Assembly: GCA_026225945.1 (NCBI GenBank)
Contig: JAMJFZ010001868.1
Span: forward strand, 7,563,501 to 7,627,500
Source: Cricetomys ansorgei
Lineage: Eukaryota > Chordata > Mammalia > Rodentia > Nesomyidae
Direction of reading: 5' to 3'
DNA: 64,000 bases
In this document: piece by piece, positions 48,406 to 61,422 of the stretch
Position numbering within the stretch: position 1 is the first letter of the stretch
Layout: each line of letters begins with the position of its first letter
Program-made: the position numbers and the translations under genes
Notes under the pieces: generated by a model
What the model saw: the letters and a program-made list of their open reading frames with translations, nothing else
Told to the model about the DNA's origin: nothing
The model's database searches: none

Positions 48406-49200
48406 TCTAGCTAGAACTTCATGCCTTGCTACTCCCGCAAGCCTTGAACAACCACCATTCTCTCCCAACTTCTATGAGACCAACTTCTTTAGATACAAGT
48501 GTGGTTGTGTGGTTATTGCATCTCTGTGCCTGCTTAATTTATCTCAGCTTAATTCAATGATCTCTCTGTCTATTCAGATTGTTGCAATGACAGGGTTGCA
48601 GTCATTTTATGTTATAACTGTGTTGCTTTTTGAATGTGTACTTCACATTCCTCATAGCCTCACCCGTTGCTGAACACTGAAGTTTCCACTGTTTTAGCAA
48701 TCATGGGTAACGCTGCAATATAAAGGGGAGATACGGGTGTCACTTTGAGATTCTGTGTTGGCCTGGAATATTATGGCAGTGTTACATAAAAGTGATATGT
48801 ACAGTATTTTCGAGGCTTTGGATATTGTTTTCCATAGTGGCTGTGCTAATTTACATTGTCACCGACAATGTACTATGATACCTTGTCTCTACAACGTTAT
48901 GCACACTTACTTGTCTTTCTTGGTAACAAATAACCGTGCTTACTAAGGTAAAATAATAGCACATTGTGGTTTGATTGGCATTTTCTCTGTTAATTAATGT
49001 AGATCGTGTCTTCAATGTCTTCTGTTTTGAGAACTTGTCTATTTAGATCTATGGCTCCCTTTAATGAAGTCATTGCTGTTTTGCTACAGGACTTTGTGGG
49101 TTTCCTATATTTCACAGATATCTCTACATTACACAGTGTGTATAACATCACACAGCACATCTGGATCCCAGAACCAACCTATGGAAGACAAAGCAAAAAT
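48406..49200 (-). mobile_element. Ancient L1 remnant (3' ORF2/UTR region), reverse
   Basis: Reverse-strand L1 landmarks in order: gcaatcatgggtaacgctgc, gttttccatagtggctgtgc, taatttacattgtcaccgac, aatgtactatgatacc, cacattgtggtttgattggc, attttctctgttaattaat, then ttctgttttgagaacttgtc and tgctgttttgc. The order is that of old mammalian L1 elements. Heavily diverged, with no intact frame. Confidence 0.75.
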
Positions 49201-51529
49201 AGTTCTTCCCCAACCCATATCTGACTCTTCTTCCCATCTCCTTCTCTTCGTCCTCACACCAAAGTGTCATTGACTGATCAGAATTCTTAACACCAATAGC
49301 GTTTAAGCAAAGGGATTCCCATGCTTGTTATTTGGGTTATTCAGTTGCCTCTTTCACCTGCAAATTGCTCCAGAAATGGTGAAACTGTATCTTGCTGAAT
49401 CCGACGAATTTCGACAGAGATAAGGCATTAGAGTATAGTGAGGGAAGCCTATGTGTGATTTGGTGACAAAACAACCTTACATCTTTTGTATCTACAAATT
49501 CTATCCCCCCAGACTAAACCTAGGCATAACTACGTACCTCTTATCACATCACTGATACCAATGATCTTAACATGAACCATTATGCCAAGCACAGCATCCT
49601 CTAGATAGGGGCAGGGGCTTCTCAACGTTGATATAAATCTTCCTGGCAAGTCACTGCCCTGCTTACCAGCATCTCTGACCTTCAGATACCACTAGCACCC
49701 CATCCCAGATTGTCACAACCAAAATTAGATGTGAAGTGTCCCCGAGCAATGGGATTCACCCGAGGTTGAGAGTCACTGCTCCAAACTTCTCCTGAAGCAC
49801 CTGTGATGCTTTTGTAATGCTTCTAAGTGCTTGGATGATGGATTGCTTCTCAGAAGCACTCTGCAGCTGTAACTTTGCAAAATGACCTTTTTTTATCTTC
49901 CCTGTGAGTCAGGTAGCACCGATTATTGGCCCCATTTCCACAGATAGAAACTTGGAAGCATTCAGCCTTCCCAATCAGGTCGTGAACGTCTGCACTTTCA
50001 TTTTTCCCACCTGAAAAGTAAAAATTATCATCATTGTTTTTCTTTCCAGGCCAAAGATCAGGCAATATCCTTCCACGACCGCTCTCCCTGAACTAGTCCA
50101 CACAGGGCAGCTCCAAAACTACATTTGTATTTGCCTGCTTTCCTATTTCATGGCCATCAGAAAGAAATCCTTCAAAATAAAGCAAATGGCAACCGGCCAC
50201 ATGTTCCATCAATGTAACTGCTGAATTACATGAAGCAAAAAATCAATCCCAGAAAAACCAATAATAACCAGACAGTGGGGTTTTTCAGTATGCCCTGACA
50301 CAATGCAATTTCAAAATCACAGATATTAATGTGACCAAAATGCCTAATATAATAACCTCTGTGACACCAATCTAGCACCTGGAATTGAGTGTAGACAAGC
50401 CCTAGACATAAGCCACTGGATAACTTCAGCTCGACTCGCATGGATTCTAAAAGCCAAGGCATTGTGGGGAAAATTCATAATAGCCTGTGAGCCAAAGAAG
50501 CTCATGGCCTCTGGTTCTCAAAGTCTATTCAACCTGACCTAAAAGAGATCCCAATAACATAAGATATCGGAAGACAGCTGAGATTTGTCCAAGAAAAATC
50601 TCCCTTGCTGGAAAATGAAGTCTACTTATTTTAAACATTTAAGATCGTCATATGAATCCTGTCAGTGATAAGCAGTCGACTTGTGAAAATCCAGGGCAGG
50701 GACCACATACCTTATATCTGCAGATGGAAAATGCATCATATTTAGAAACTGATGCTGTGGATTCCCTGTTTACTTGCAAGTGAATGAAAAGGGACACGAG
50801 ACTAAAAGAACAGTTGATACCTAAAATAAGCCGGATTCTGATAGGCTAGTAAAGTCAGAAAGTGAACTTTAGCTTGATGAAATAATGAGTTTTTAATTTA
50901 ACATATCCTTCTCCTATTGATTACTTAGTCCCAACTAAGGGGTGTGAAGAATAGATGCCATATCATGCACAGCGCACAGAGTGCCATTGCTTTGTATACA
51001 TGGTGGGGATCAGAACTAAAGCATCAAGTATACCAAAGCAAGCCATTTGCCACACTTGCTTTAGGCAACAACCGGAGTTCCATTATTTAAACAGATTCCC
51101 TAGTCTAAAATCTAAATTTGTGGCGAGGTAAATTAATCATAATTGTTCTAGGATCATCTAATATGAGCTAATTTCAAAACAAACCCACCTGAGAATCAAT
51201 GATTCAAAATCAAAAATCACTGAGAAAAAGCTGAAACTGTTTCTTAAACCTAACTGAAAGAAATAAAATTTTCAGATTCTGGAAGCTCGGTCCAGTCTAA
51301 AAGGTCTTGGGTGCCCTCTAGAGGTTAAGTGCGGTATTTTCAGTTTTGGTGTTTTCCCCTTCTCAAAATATATTTTGGCAATTTCTGGAACATAAAAAAA
51401 TAGTTTACTGGGGGTTTCATTTCAAAAGTATACTGTATTCTCACATGACAGCTTTCAAGTAAAACATCACCCACGGAAATATCCACAGAAAACTACTGTG
51501 AACTATTTCCATACACATTCTTTACTATT
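49201..51529. other. Unassigned intron
   Basis: No gene recognised. A probable MIR scrap lies at 49895-49985 (gagtcaggtagcaccgatta, then ttggccccatttccacagat). Otherwise unique-looking. Confidence 0.55.
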
Positions 51530-52500
51530 ACTATTAATTTAGTTCCATACATATGATGCATTCTGGCTCCAGTCACAGCATCCCATCCTCTTAGTTCCCT
51601 TTCTACCCTCACCAACCAGAGCCCCTTTCCTAATGAGCCACCCTCTGACTATCATGCCCACTTGTTTTTGCTTTTGCTATTGTTTTGTGGCCTGCTGAGT
51701 TTAACCAGGGCCACTTGCACCGGCTCGGGTATGAAGCCATCGATCGGAGCATGGATAACTAACTCACTGGTGGCTACACCACTGAAGGCAATGCTCTCCC
51801 TCCTCCAGCATCCATCAACTGCCAACGCCTCTCCCGAGAGCACTTCCTGCCATCCGTGACTCCATATTGGCAGTCCTAGTCTTGCAAGTCCAAGCAACTG
51901 CAGCTACTATGGGTCTAAAAATGCAACAGTCATGTTATTCCCAGAAATCAATGTTACACAGCTCGTCTCTCCATCATCTGAGTCTTACTACATTCTTCCC
52001 ACCCCCTCTTTGCTGGTGTTCCCTGAGATTTGGGAAGGGCCATGTGACCATCCACAAAAGGAGGGATCCATGACCAAGGCTGAGGAAACCGACTGTCTGT
52101 GGATACAAGCATAAATACTCAGCAGACAGTTTCACAAGACATTCAGTTATCAAAACAAAAACAGTGGGTTCATCCCTAGGGCCTGTGCTTTCCACACCTG
52201 CGGGCCACATTGCAATGCATTACTCCGTCTTGTGGAGCCGGCATCAGACCCGATCGGAATGCACTTGGCCACTCCCGTAGCAGTCATCTGCATCTGGATG
52301 AGACCTGCTTCTCTTCTAGGTCCCTACGTAGCAATTTCTACCATTGTGAATGCTAGCCACCAGGGAGGAAGGCTGCAGCTCAGTTCCAGCATATTTCCTC
52401 TGTGTCCTGTGTTCAAGCTGTGTGATGTCTTCAGCAATAGCATCTTACCATAGAGTTCTGATGACTTTCCCAAAGCAATGGCAGTAACCTGTGCTATTTG
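51530..52500 (-). mobile_element. L1 3' UTR (Lx-like), reverse, nearly 1 kb
   Basis: Landmarks in order: gctattgttttgtggcctgc, tgagtttaaccagggccact, ctgaaggcaatgctctccct, cctccagcatccatcaactg, ccaaggctgaggaaacc, taaatactcagcagacagtt, ccctagggcctgtgctttcc, ccaccagggaggaaggctgc, agctcagttccagc, gtgatgtcttcagcaatagc. All follow rodent L1 3' UTR in reverse. Relatively CpG-rich. The frames on both strands (51652-52832) are not genes. Confidence 0.8.
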
Positions 52501-52527
52501 GGAGTCGCTGGGTACTTCTGGCCGTCG

Positions 52528-52855
52528 TGGTTTGTATGTGGGAGATCCTCCATGGTCTCGTGTCTTTAAACACTTAGTCCCCATCTGTGGGCCTATTTGA
52601 GAAGGTTATGGAGCCTTTAGGAGGTGGGTGGTTGCTGAAAGAAGCGTGTGACTGGGGGTGGACGTTGAGGCTGATGGCCTGCACCCACTCCCTGTCCTGT
52701 CTCTGCTTTTGAATGCCGATGCAACGTGACTGGCATGACCTCTCCTGCTGCCATGCCTTCATGGCGGTCTCTAGCTAAGCCAGAAAGAGACCCTTTCTCC
52801 CTTAAGTTGCTTTTGTCAGGGAATCTTATCACAGCAAAAGAAAAATAACTAAGTT
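52528..52855 (+). mobile_element. MaLR LTR (MTE/MLT1-like)
   Basis: Begins tggtttgtatgtgggag. It carries gaaggttatggagcctttag, gaggtgggtggttgctgaaa, gctgccatgccttcatggcg, cccttaagttgcttttgtca, gggaatcttatcacagcaaa and ends aaataactaagtta. It immediately follows the L1 fragment. Confidence 0.7.
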
Positions 52856-52999
52856 AAGCTAACAGCTCACAGAGAGATATCCCAAGCCTAGCATGCATGT
52901 GCATAGACATACGATTTTTTATTTGTTTTCACACAACAACATACTACAGACTTTTTACCATAACTTATTTAGATTAGTTATGGACATTTTTGTATTTTA

Positions 53000-53000
<1 letters not shown>

Positions 53001-53036
<36 letters not shown>
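53001..53036. repeat. (TG)n microsatellite
   Basis: Eighteen TG units, followed by ttta and a 10-base A run. Confidence 0.95.
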
Positions 53037-53039
<3 letters not shown>

Positions 53040-53539
53040 AAAAAAAAAAGCTTTTGTGTCACCAGAATTTCTTTGTGGAAAATTATCTTTAAAATAAAAA
53101 TACAAATAAATTATGAATGGTTTCCCACACTTTGGATATCAGGAGGCAATAAAAAAGTATATTAGACAATCCAAATTTTTATCCAAACTTGATCCACGGC
53201 TTCAAGCCAAAATTGCCACTGCATGAAGCTTTGACAGAACATTCTGCTTTCCTGACTAACAGCCTCAGCCTCTACCTCACTCATTCACGGTCTCATTTAC
53301 CCTCAAGGATACGTTATGCTTCCAAAACTAAAATTAAATTGGAAATATTAAGAATGTCTCAAAATTAAGAGACTTTCTTCTCTAAACTTGACAATAAAGT
53401 AGTGACATACCATTTTAACAATTCCAGAGAGATCAAGCATTCTTAAGCAGCACCTATACTTAAACCATACCATAAAACAATATCAAATCAGTATTTCAAT
53501 ATTGGCATACTTATTTAAATTCTCTAGTTAAAGGACTAA

Positions 53540-53541
<2 letters not shown>

Positions 53542-53576
<35 letters not shown>
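53542..53576. repeat. (AT)n microsatellite
   Basis: About 17 perfect AT units, self-complementary and capable of cruciform extrusion. Confidence 0.95.
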
Positions 53577-53580
<4 letters not shown>

Positions 53581-56364
53581 CTGTGACCATTTTACATTCT
53601 GTAAAGAACTGTTCTAACAATCAAGCACCTATTCCCAAGTCCAGAGGGATATTAACAAGATCAGAATTTAGTGGCAGAGGTGCCATCCAATCACAGTTAC
53701 TTCCTGACCTCATCTAAGGGTTAGCCATGCACCCCCTTCCCATGACAGAAACATTAAACATAAAGTTGTCTAAATTTCTCAGCAATTTTGCAACAAGTAC
53801 ATGCTTTATTTAGATAGAATACTGTGAAAATCACCCCTTTTGGTAAATTGTACCCAGAACTTGGCAGAAAGTGGGAACAAGAATTAGCAGTTACAGTTTA
53901 TTTCATTCTTTCCCCCAAGTAATATTTTCAAGGAGAAAGGCTCAAAAAGTTGTAATAATTAATACATGTTTAGGTAGCATCAAAGGGTTCAGTACTAGAA
54001 AAGAATAACCAAGGGTATCTCACAAAAATTGACTCTGTGACTTAACACACGCAGAAAACTGTGAGTTGTTTTTGCTCATGCTTCTAAAAATGGGCAGATT
54101 TACTGCACATCAACAAATTCTCCTACTGTCTGGACATCAAGTCAGATGTTTAACAACTCAATTCAATCCAGGCACCTACGACCTAGAGTCAGTCAGACTC
54201 CAGTGTTTTAAAAGCTCAGTCCCACTAGATCACCCTCAATTCAGATTCCAGCCACAGGGATGAATCCACGCTACCCACACCAGGTCTAGCCTGACACAGC
54301 CTTATGGTTCCCATAAACAAGCTCCATGAAGATGATTTGCCAAAGCAGCTCAGGGGAGTCTGGAAAAGATTTCAATCTCTATTAGATGGTAATTGTAAAG
54401 GGTTCAATTCACGAACAATGATCAAGTGGAAGCCATGTATACAGTAAGGTATGCAGGATGTGGGTGATGATGCATAGCCCTGGATCCTCTCCAGGCCTGC
54501 CTTCTCCTAGCACCTTGATGTGTTCATCTGCCCAGAAGCTGTCTTGACAACATCATGTAGGATTTTGAGGAAAAGTGCATAGATTGCTAACACAAACTCT
54601 AGATTATCCTGCTTTCGGGACTGGGAATGTGACTAAGAATTTCAGGCTTCTAAATAAGATTTGGTCTTTTGGCAACTTGCCCACATCCTGAAACTTTTGA
54701 TTAGCTTGTGAGAGTCAGCCTCATTAGGACAGGTTGCTCTTGTTGCCTAGGAATTTCCAAAGAATTTAGGAACTTGTTGTCAGGTACAGAAGACAAAGAA
54801 ATCTATGTCTTTTTTTTTCCCAAGACAAAGTATTCTGTCCTTGAAATATTAACACAATTACAATGTAGCTGGCTAGGGGCTGTTTGTTTCGAGGAAATGT
54901 TTCTGGAAACAAACATGGAGATACACATTTATTAATAGGATTAGCATTTCCATATGATTATTTTTTACTTCACCACTGATTTTGAGCACAGGACAACCTT
55001 GAGTCTGATTTTGTCAAAATTTTCTGTGACGCATATTCATCTACGAGACGGAATACAATGTAGCTTCATCAGCATTTATTAAAGCTGGGCGTTGGTAGGA
55101 GATTTTTTTAAAACCATAAAGCTGATGTTCACATACCACATGGCTATTGTTGTTGATACAAGAAAGACTTCATTCAGTTGTTTTCAGAAGACAAGAAATC
55201 TAAATTCTGTAGACGTGTAGGCTGATAAGATCAACTCATTCTGGACAGAATTCTAAATGTAGACAGAATCAGTCATCTATGGAGGCAGCTTTATCTCTCT
55301 AAACAGACGTCAAACATATTTGCTCCTATTTGATGAGGATTCAAAGTAAGTGAGCCTAGAAAATGTGATACACATACAAAAGCATACTTGCGGCTAAAAC
55401 AATTAGATAAATATTAAATGGATAAGTGACAGAGTCACTCTACAAAAGACTGCTTAAATGTTTTTGGTGTCAGCCTAGAGGGATACCGCCAGGAGAGTGT
55501 TAAAGATCTCGCTCCTTGTCTCTAACATTCCACACTCATTTCAATCAAGTGAAACTTATGATAAGTGGCATATTTCCTAAATTTAAAGATAACATGAAAC
55601 TGAAAAGATCCAAACAAACAAAGGAGAAAACCCTCAGTGAACTAAAAGAGTGAATGAAGTTGAATCATATAAAATTAAATGGGGTAATATTAGATCCTAC
55701 ACTTGTGTCCAAGGGGGAGAGAAAACCACCTGACTATTGAGAAAGCTAACTGAATATCTGATGAATCATTAGCAAATGAGTGAATAGAATTTTTTTTTTA
55801 AATTTTCATCCCCTCTAGTCAAACACTTCAAGAATGGCATGGGTCATACAGGGTAAGATAGACCACTGACTTTTACCGGCACAAGGCAAGAAAGCATTAG
55901 TGAAAATTAGCAAAGAGTGAGGCCATTAGCAACAGCAGCTAGAAATTTCATTAAGAAATGACTAATGGTTAGCCAGTTAGAAGTCAGGATAAGCCATAGT
56001 CAAGATCAGGAAACCTATTGAAGACTTTGAAACTCTTACCAGTGAGAAATTTCGTGGATCTTGATACATTCCAAGTAGATGAAAATCTGGAGGAAATCTT
56101 GAATGTTGTGCTAGCAACCTGTAGTGACAGAGTTTCAACCAAGCCATTTAGACAGTAGTCAGTATAGGCAAAATGTGTCTACATTTTACAAGCTCTTCAA
56201 GAGTCTTTTATTACTTATATAAATATTTTTATATTTATATAAAATATATTTTAAAGCCTACAATTTAAAGCTAATAATGTTGTGTTAACAATCCAGTAAC
56301 AGTTCAATATTTTTTAGGTATATGTAAGTTGTGCTTCATGCGAGATGCATCTTAATACAGTCAC

Positions 56365-56465
56365 TATGTCAGTGGTATAGCATTTGCCTAGTGTGTTCAA
56401 GGCACTAGTTTCAACCTCAAAAACTACAAAAAAATGAACAAATAGATAAAATAACACACACCAAA
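56365..56465 (+). mobile_element. Old ID-type SINE
   Basis: tatgtcagtggtatagcatt, tgcctagtgtgttcaaggca and ctagtttcaacctcaaaaac follow ID order (..cagtggtagagc..cctagc..gttcaatccccagca), ending in an A-rich tail. Confidence 0.65.
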
Positions 56466-56735
56466 AAAAAAGTACAAGTATAAGCCTTTAAATGGGCATG
56501 ATCTAATACAAGCAAAGAAGAAACTCCTGAACAAAAAAAAAGATTAAGTATATTCTAGGAAAAACTAGTGCTTGGAGAAAAATGACAGGAAAGTACATGG
56601 AAGGTCTTTGAAGATGAAGACACCAGTACATAGAAAAGCTACTGGGTTTGTTTTCTGTTAATACAAGGGGTGGATAAGTGTCAGATGGCAGATGATGTCT
56701 AAGATGATTTTTTTCTTATTAAAAGAAGATATTTT

Positions 56736-57030
56736 CAGGAATGAAGAGATGGCTCAGCCAGTAAAGTGTCTGTTGCCCAGACATGAGGACCTGATTCCAT
56801 TCCCAGAATCCACATAGAAAGCCAAGCATGGTAATGCACACTTGTTATCCCAGGCCCTGGAGGAAATCAAACCAGAAAGCTGTGAGTCCCAGTGAGAACC
56901 TTAACTCAAAAAAATGAGGTGTTGTTTTTTGAAGAACACTATCGGAAGGTGACCACCAGCTTCCAAACATATGCACACATGTGCATCCATACTTGCATGT
57001 GATCACACACACACACACACACACACACAT
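56736..57030 (+). mobile_element. B4-type SINE with (CA)n tail
   Basis: Landmarks in order: tgaagagatggctcagccag, taaagtgtctgttgcccaga, catgaggacctgattccatt, cccagaatccacatagaaag, ccaagcatggtaatgcacac, tatcccaggccctggagg, gagaaccttaactcaa, then gaccaccagcttccaaacat and a tail of about 13 CA units (57003-57029). Confidence 0.75.
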
Positions 57031-57035
57031 CACAG

Positions 57036-57436
57036 TAATTTTGAACTACATAAAATCCTAATTGACTCTCCTATCACCTGAGAAAATGTGAGCTGAATGC
57101 TCATAAACACTAGGTGACAACACAAACCGTCAGACAGGAGTCAAACATTAAGTGGCTTGTTGCATAGACTTGGATTTAACCGTGAGAGCATTTCTAACCT
57201 CTTGACTCCCATGGTCAATAGTTCCCCTGAGAATATCGTGGATTCAGACAGATGAGTGGTAAAGAATCCCAATAGTTGAAATGCTGATCATGAGTGAGAG
57301 TTTTACTGGTTCATAACCTTGTAAAGCTGGTAAGTCAAAGGCATTTGGTGAGGGTCCTCTTGCTGTACCATCCCCTGTTGAAAGGGAGAAGACAAAGCAC
57401 CACAGGATGGGAGCACAAGAAAAGAACAAAGTTAAG
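57036..57436. other. Unassigned intron
   Basis: Nothing recognised between the B4 and B1 elements. Confidence 0.6.
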
Positions 57437-57585
57437 TCGAGCCATGTGCTTTACAGGCGCTCATTTAGTCTCAGCACTCAGGAAACAGAGGCAAGTGGAG
57501 CTCGGTGAGGTTATGGTCACCCTGGTCTACATAGAAAATCCCAGGTCTGCCAGAGCTCCACAATAAGACTCTCTCTGTCTGATAA
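57437..57585 (+). mobile_element. B1 SINE
   Basis: gagccatgtgctttacaggc, tttagtctcagcactcagga, aacagaggcaagtggagctc, accctggtctacatagaaaa, tcccaggtctgccagagctc and aagactctctctgtctg follow B1 order in forward orientation. A GA-rich tail follows. Confidence 0.75.
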
Positions 57586-57639
57586 AGAGAGAGGGATGGG
57601 GGAGAGAGAGCCAAACTAGTACTTCACAAGGATGCCCCC

Positions 57640-57775
57640 ATTGTGTTAACAGTTTTGCTGCTTATTGCTCTTGAGTTAAAACACATCCAAAAGTTCCTAC
57701 CTCCACAAACTGCTACTTTGGTAAACAAGTTCCCAATACATGAACCTCATTGGGCACATTCACAATCTGTATCAT
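57640..57775 (-). mobile_element. Possible MaLR LTR fragment, reverse
   Basis: gttcctacctccacaaactg, ctactttggtaaacaagttc, ccaatacatgaacctcattg, gggcacattcacaat parallels the reverse 5' end of MT-type LTRs (..ccaagcattcaaacacatgagcctatgggg..). Confidence 0.42.
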
Positions 57776-58789
57776 TGCCAAGCCTTGAGCTAATCACTGT
57801 AAGCAAAAAGAATGTATTTTAAGGATTAGCCTAAATCTATCAAGATCATGAAACTTGCAATGTTGTGAAGGCCTCTCCCCAGAAAGAAATATATTTATAT
57901 TTGTCTACTTGTGGTTGGAAGTTTAAATCTCTACATCATCTCAACACACCTAAGAACAATACTTGGCCACCCCTATAGCTCTACTAAGCACAGTGGAGAA
58001 TAACTTGTATTTGCAGAGTAGAAAATCCGTCCAAAATAAAGTATTTCAAACAGCAGAGAATACTAATATTCAGACACTTCTGCAAAAAACTAGCTCTGTG
58101 AATCTTCATCTGTTGACATCAAATTAATTTTACCTGCACTTTCTGCACCACTAAGAAGTCCCCAGAGGCCAAGAGAAAATTCTGAGTGCTTCTCTGTGGT
58201 TGTTGCTAGGAAACAACATTCTTGGTATGGGAGTGCTTAGACTTTGAAACGCTGTGTGAAATCACCGGTTCATAAAGGAAAACCTTTGGTAAATAGATTG
58301 TTTAGGTGTAAGTAAATTCATGTTCTCTCTCTATGGCAAAGTGTTCTTGTGTAACCTTTGAATAATAGTGTGCTTCTAGGCCTCTATTCTTTGCTTGGAT
58401 CCAGCTGCTGTTATTGCTCCCATGAGAACTCCAGCATCTATATAAATGGGAGTGAGCATTCTCTTTCTTCTTCAAATCATCTGTAATTATCTCAGTGCCT
58501 AGAGCACTGTGAGTAATGAGGTTTAGTTAAACAAAGTGAAGTGAGCCTGGAAATAAAGACCCAGACCACTAACTGCACGGGTTGTTGAAAACAATAGTCC
58601 CTCCTCATCCACAGGGAACTGTGTTTCAAGAAGTCCAGCAGACAGCTGCCCAAAAAGCCCTGCATATGCCAAGCCCATATAGACCCTGCTTTTCCTTCAC
58701 ATGCATATCTAGGACACAAACTAGGCAGAAGAAAAAAATAAACAATAACCACAATAAAATAGAAACAATTTTATATATATATAATATAT
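57776..58789. other. Unassigned intron
   Basis: No recognised gene or repeat. Opposite-strand frames at 58492-58932 overlap and end in the AT repeats. Confidence 0.6.
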
Positions 58790-58905
58790 ATTACATTATA
58801 TTTATTATATTATATTATATTATATTATATTATATTATATTATATTATATTATATTAGTCTGTATATATATATATATATATATGTTTCATATATACGGAC
58901 ATATA
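58769..58905. repeat. (TTATA)n and (TA)n AT-only block
   Basis: ATATATA at 58772, then about 11 units of the pentamer ttata/tatat (58800-58857), a short break (tagtctg), and (TA)n at 58862-58883. Nearly GC-free for 130 bp. Confidence 0.94.
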
Positions 58906-59569
58906 TATAATGACAGCTATAACAAACTGTAATCAGTCTTATGTCAAGACTGATCAAGAAAGGTTACTTGAACATAAGCACTGCAGTTCCAAGACAGTTG
59001 GTCAGATAGCTGATATGACTACAATGTGGCAGATGGGTAGGAAGCATAAACAACCTTCCAAGGATATGCTGGACAAAATGGTCTCTCACACCTTGGGTGG
59101 TCTAGAGCAGGAGAGCATGGGATTTTATAGCACTACTAAAAATGATACGCAGTTTCAATCTCATAAAATGTTTATGTTTAGAAATTTCCATTAAACATTT
59201 CCAGGCCGCAGTTAACTGGGCCACCTAGACTGTGGGAAGGGAAAATTACATAAGCAAGAACTAACGTGAATATTAAAATCTGCTTTGGCTGGTTGTCACA
59301 TTCCCGTTTTGTTTAGTGTTCCGCTGCTGCCCAGAAGTAGGAGCTAACAGGGCTGCCAGTTTGGCTCACCCACTCCCTTCTCCTCTCTTAACCCAAACTA
59401 CAAACTGTCTATGACTCGCACAACTCAAACTTGTACCTACATTTTTGCCCTAGATTCTGACAACAGAAGCACCAATGGAGGCTGAAATCTACCAACTTGT
59501 TACTTTAGCAAACCAGAAGCCTTTTCACTCTTGGACATGGAGATTATCCATCCATGTGTTTCTCTTTAT
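58906..59569. other. Unassigned intron
   Basis: Unique-looking sequence between two simple repeats. A frame at 58910-59194 has no domain. Confidence 0.6.
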
Positions 59570-59885
59570 CTCTCCGTATATATGTCTGTCTGTCTGTCTA
59601 TCCACCCATCACATATCTATCTCTCCATCCATCCATAATGCATCTATCCGTTTACCCATCACTAATCTATCCATTCATCACCTATTTATCTAATTGTCCA
59701 TCACCCATCTATTTATCGATCCATCCATCATAAACCTATCTCTCCATCCATCCATAGTCATCTGTCTTTCTAATTCATCACACATCTATCTGTCTGTATC
59801 TCCAAACATCCATTACCCACCTGTTCATCTTCTATCCATCCATCCATTTGTCACCCATATGTCTATTTATTTATCTTCTGTAGAG
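59570..59885. repeat. Degenerate (TCCA)/(TCTA)/(TCTG) repeat, about 315 bp
   Basis: ctgtctgtctgtctatccac opens a long array of tetranucleotide-based text: ccatccatc, catctatc, cccatc and related variants, spaced irregularly. Open frames at 59475-59915 (Ser/Ile/His/Pro-rich) arise from it. Confidence 0.9.
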
Positions 59886-61422
59886 CTGTTCATGGAATCT
59901 TATCAGATACTCTAGATAATTTTAAGCAGTGATGTCACACAATCATATCCAAGTTTGACATAAATCACAAATACATCAATTAATCTCTGGTAGATTATAT
60001 TAAGACCAATATGTATAGATGATCATGGAGCCCGCCAAACACAGTGTTTATATGTAACAGTAAATACCTTCGATTTCCTTGTGTATATTTGGGTCATTAT
60101 AGGTGGAATATTTCATGTGGATATTACTCTTTGGAGAAAAAGCAAGTTCTTTAATAGGTGATGGTTTAAGAAGAAATTAAATATATTATAATATGTTATA
60201 ATAAAAGGTAACTTTATAGGGTATCAAATATAAAAGAGCTATTATTCAATAAATTCAGAATTAATAATTTTAATTATTTTAAGAAGTAAAACTGAGGCAG
60301 TTTTTCCTCATACACACATACCCAAAAGCAGGGGCCAGAAGAATGACTAAAACTTATTTCATTCTTACAGTGGCAAATTGGTGCAATTCTTTAACATATT
60401 CAGTTCCAAAATTTTAAATATTTTTTTAAAAATATCTTGGAAAGATGTTATTTATTTACTCAAAAGCAAGCCAGCATAATGTGTACAGCAAAGAGCTCAT
60501 GGGGTTATCTTTGATACACTTGTCGGTAACTCTATTAAAAATATGAAGCCTCTTTATTTGAGGTGAATACATAAAAAATGTTGAAAAATCAATTTTGTGT
60601 ATAACTAGTAAAAAAATTGGTGTTAAATGAGCTGAATTATTTTTATATTTTTTAACATATTCATGCATCGTTCTTGCTATAAAATTTACTTTTATTCACC
60701 ACCATGACTCAGTTTGAAGAGAACAGAGCATGAATATAGGACATTTCATCCCAAAATCAGGGAAAACCTTCAAATATCTTCAGTCTTCTTTGGGTTCCCT
60801 TGAAATTATAGTTCCAAAGAGATCAGCAATTCATAAAGTACCTGGTATAATCAAGAATGTATACACCCCTAAGATTTTACGTGTATGATGCCTATGATAA
60901 CAGTAGGTTTACAAAAGGATAAAAGCCTGGTTACTTTTCTAAATGAAATGTGTGTTTATTTTAAAATGCCTTAATCACTTATTCAAGATTTGATCTTTCA
61001 CTATATTCCTTCCCAATATCCCTTAGGCCCTCCTTTTAATAACTGCATTTCTCATTTGATTCTGCCTTTGTCCTTTGATAATGCATGACCCAAATACATT
61101 CCTAGAGCCCTAGAATGCAGCCACCTTTGCTTTAACAAAAGAGCATTCATCCCTACACACAATAAAAACAAATTTGTTGCATTGATCCAAGGACCAGGGA
61201 ACTTATGCTCACTAAAACCAGATGCATCTCCTTCCAGATGTAGCCACTCCCAACCCATCAGAAAGAGCATTCGATGTAGGTTCTATCTGCCATTCAAATT
61301 CAAAATAATACTCTTTGCCCCTAATGTGCTATGAATCTTCCCTCTGGCTGGAAGACTGCTTTCAGAATGCATCTCTAGAACAACTGTGCTCTGTGTGATG
61401 AAGCTGTACTTCTTCACTTCAG
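59886..61422. other. Unassigned distal intron 5
   Basis: AT-rich, nothing recognised up to the exon 6 acceptor. The last 12 bases before exon 6 (cttcttcacttc) form a short pyrimidine tract. Confidence 0.65.

Larger units (their letters stand above)
52856..56364. other. Unassigned intron with two microsatellites
   Basis: No gene or confident retroelement. Open frames at 54066-54263 and 54708-54935 show no domain. AT-rich throughout, with a TTTATAT patch at 56215-56252. Confidence 0.6.
1..61422 (+). other. Gabrb1: Gabrb1 intron 5 (3' part, over 61 kb)
   Basis: Everything left of exon 6 is read as one intron of Gabrb1. The exon 6 acceptor is in frame with the gene, and no other coding exon was found. 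In particular, no sequence for the preceding beta-subunit exon (the Cys-loop region) was seen on either strand. Open frames in this interval are short and fall mostly in repeats or simple sequence. The left boundary lies outside the window. Confidence 0.85.

Noticed and set aside
59475..59915. Ser/Ile/His-rich frames
   Set aside because: Direct translation of the degenerate TCCA/TCTA array.
1..61422. The beta-1 exon preceding exon 6 (Cys-loop exon)
   Set aside because: Looked for its characteristic Cys-loop coding text on both strands and did not find it, so it must lie left of the window. A tBLASTn would be decisive.
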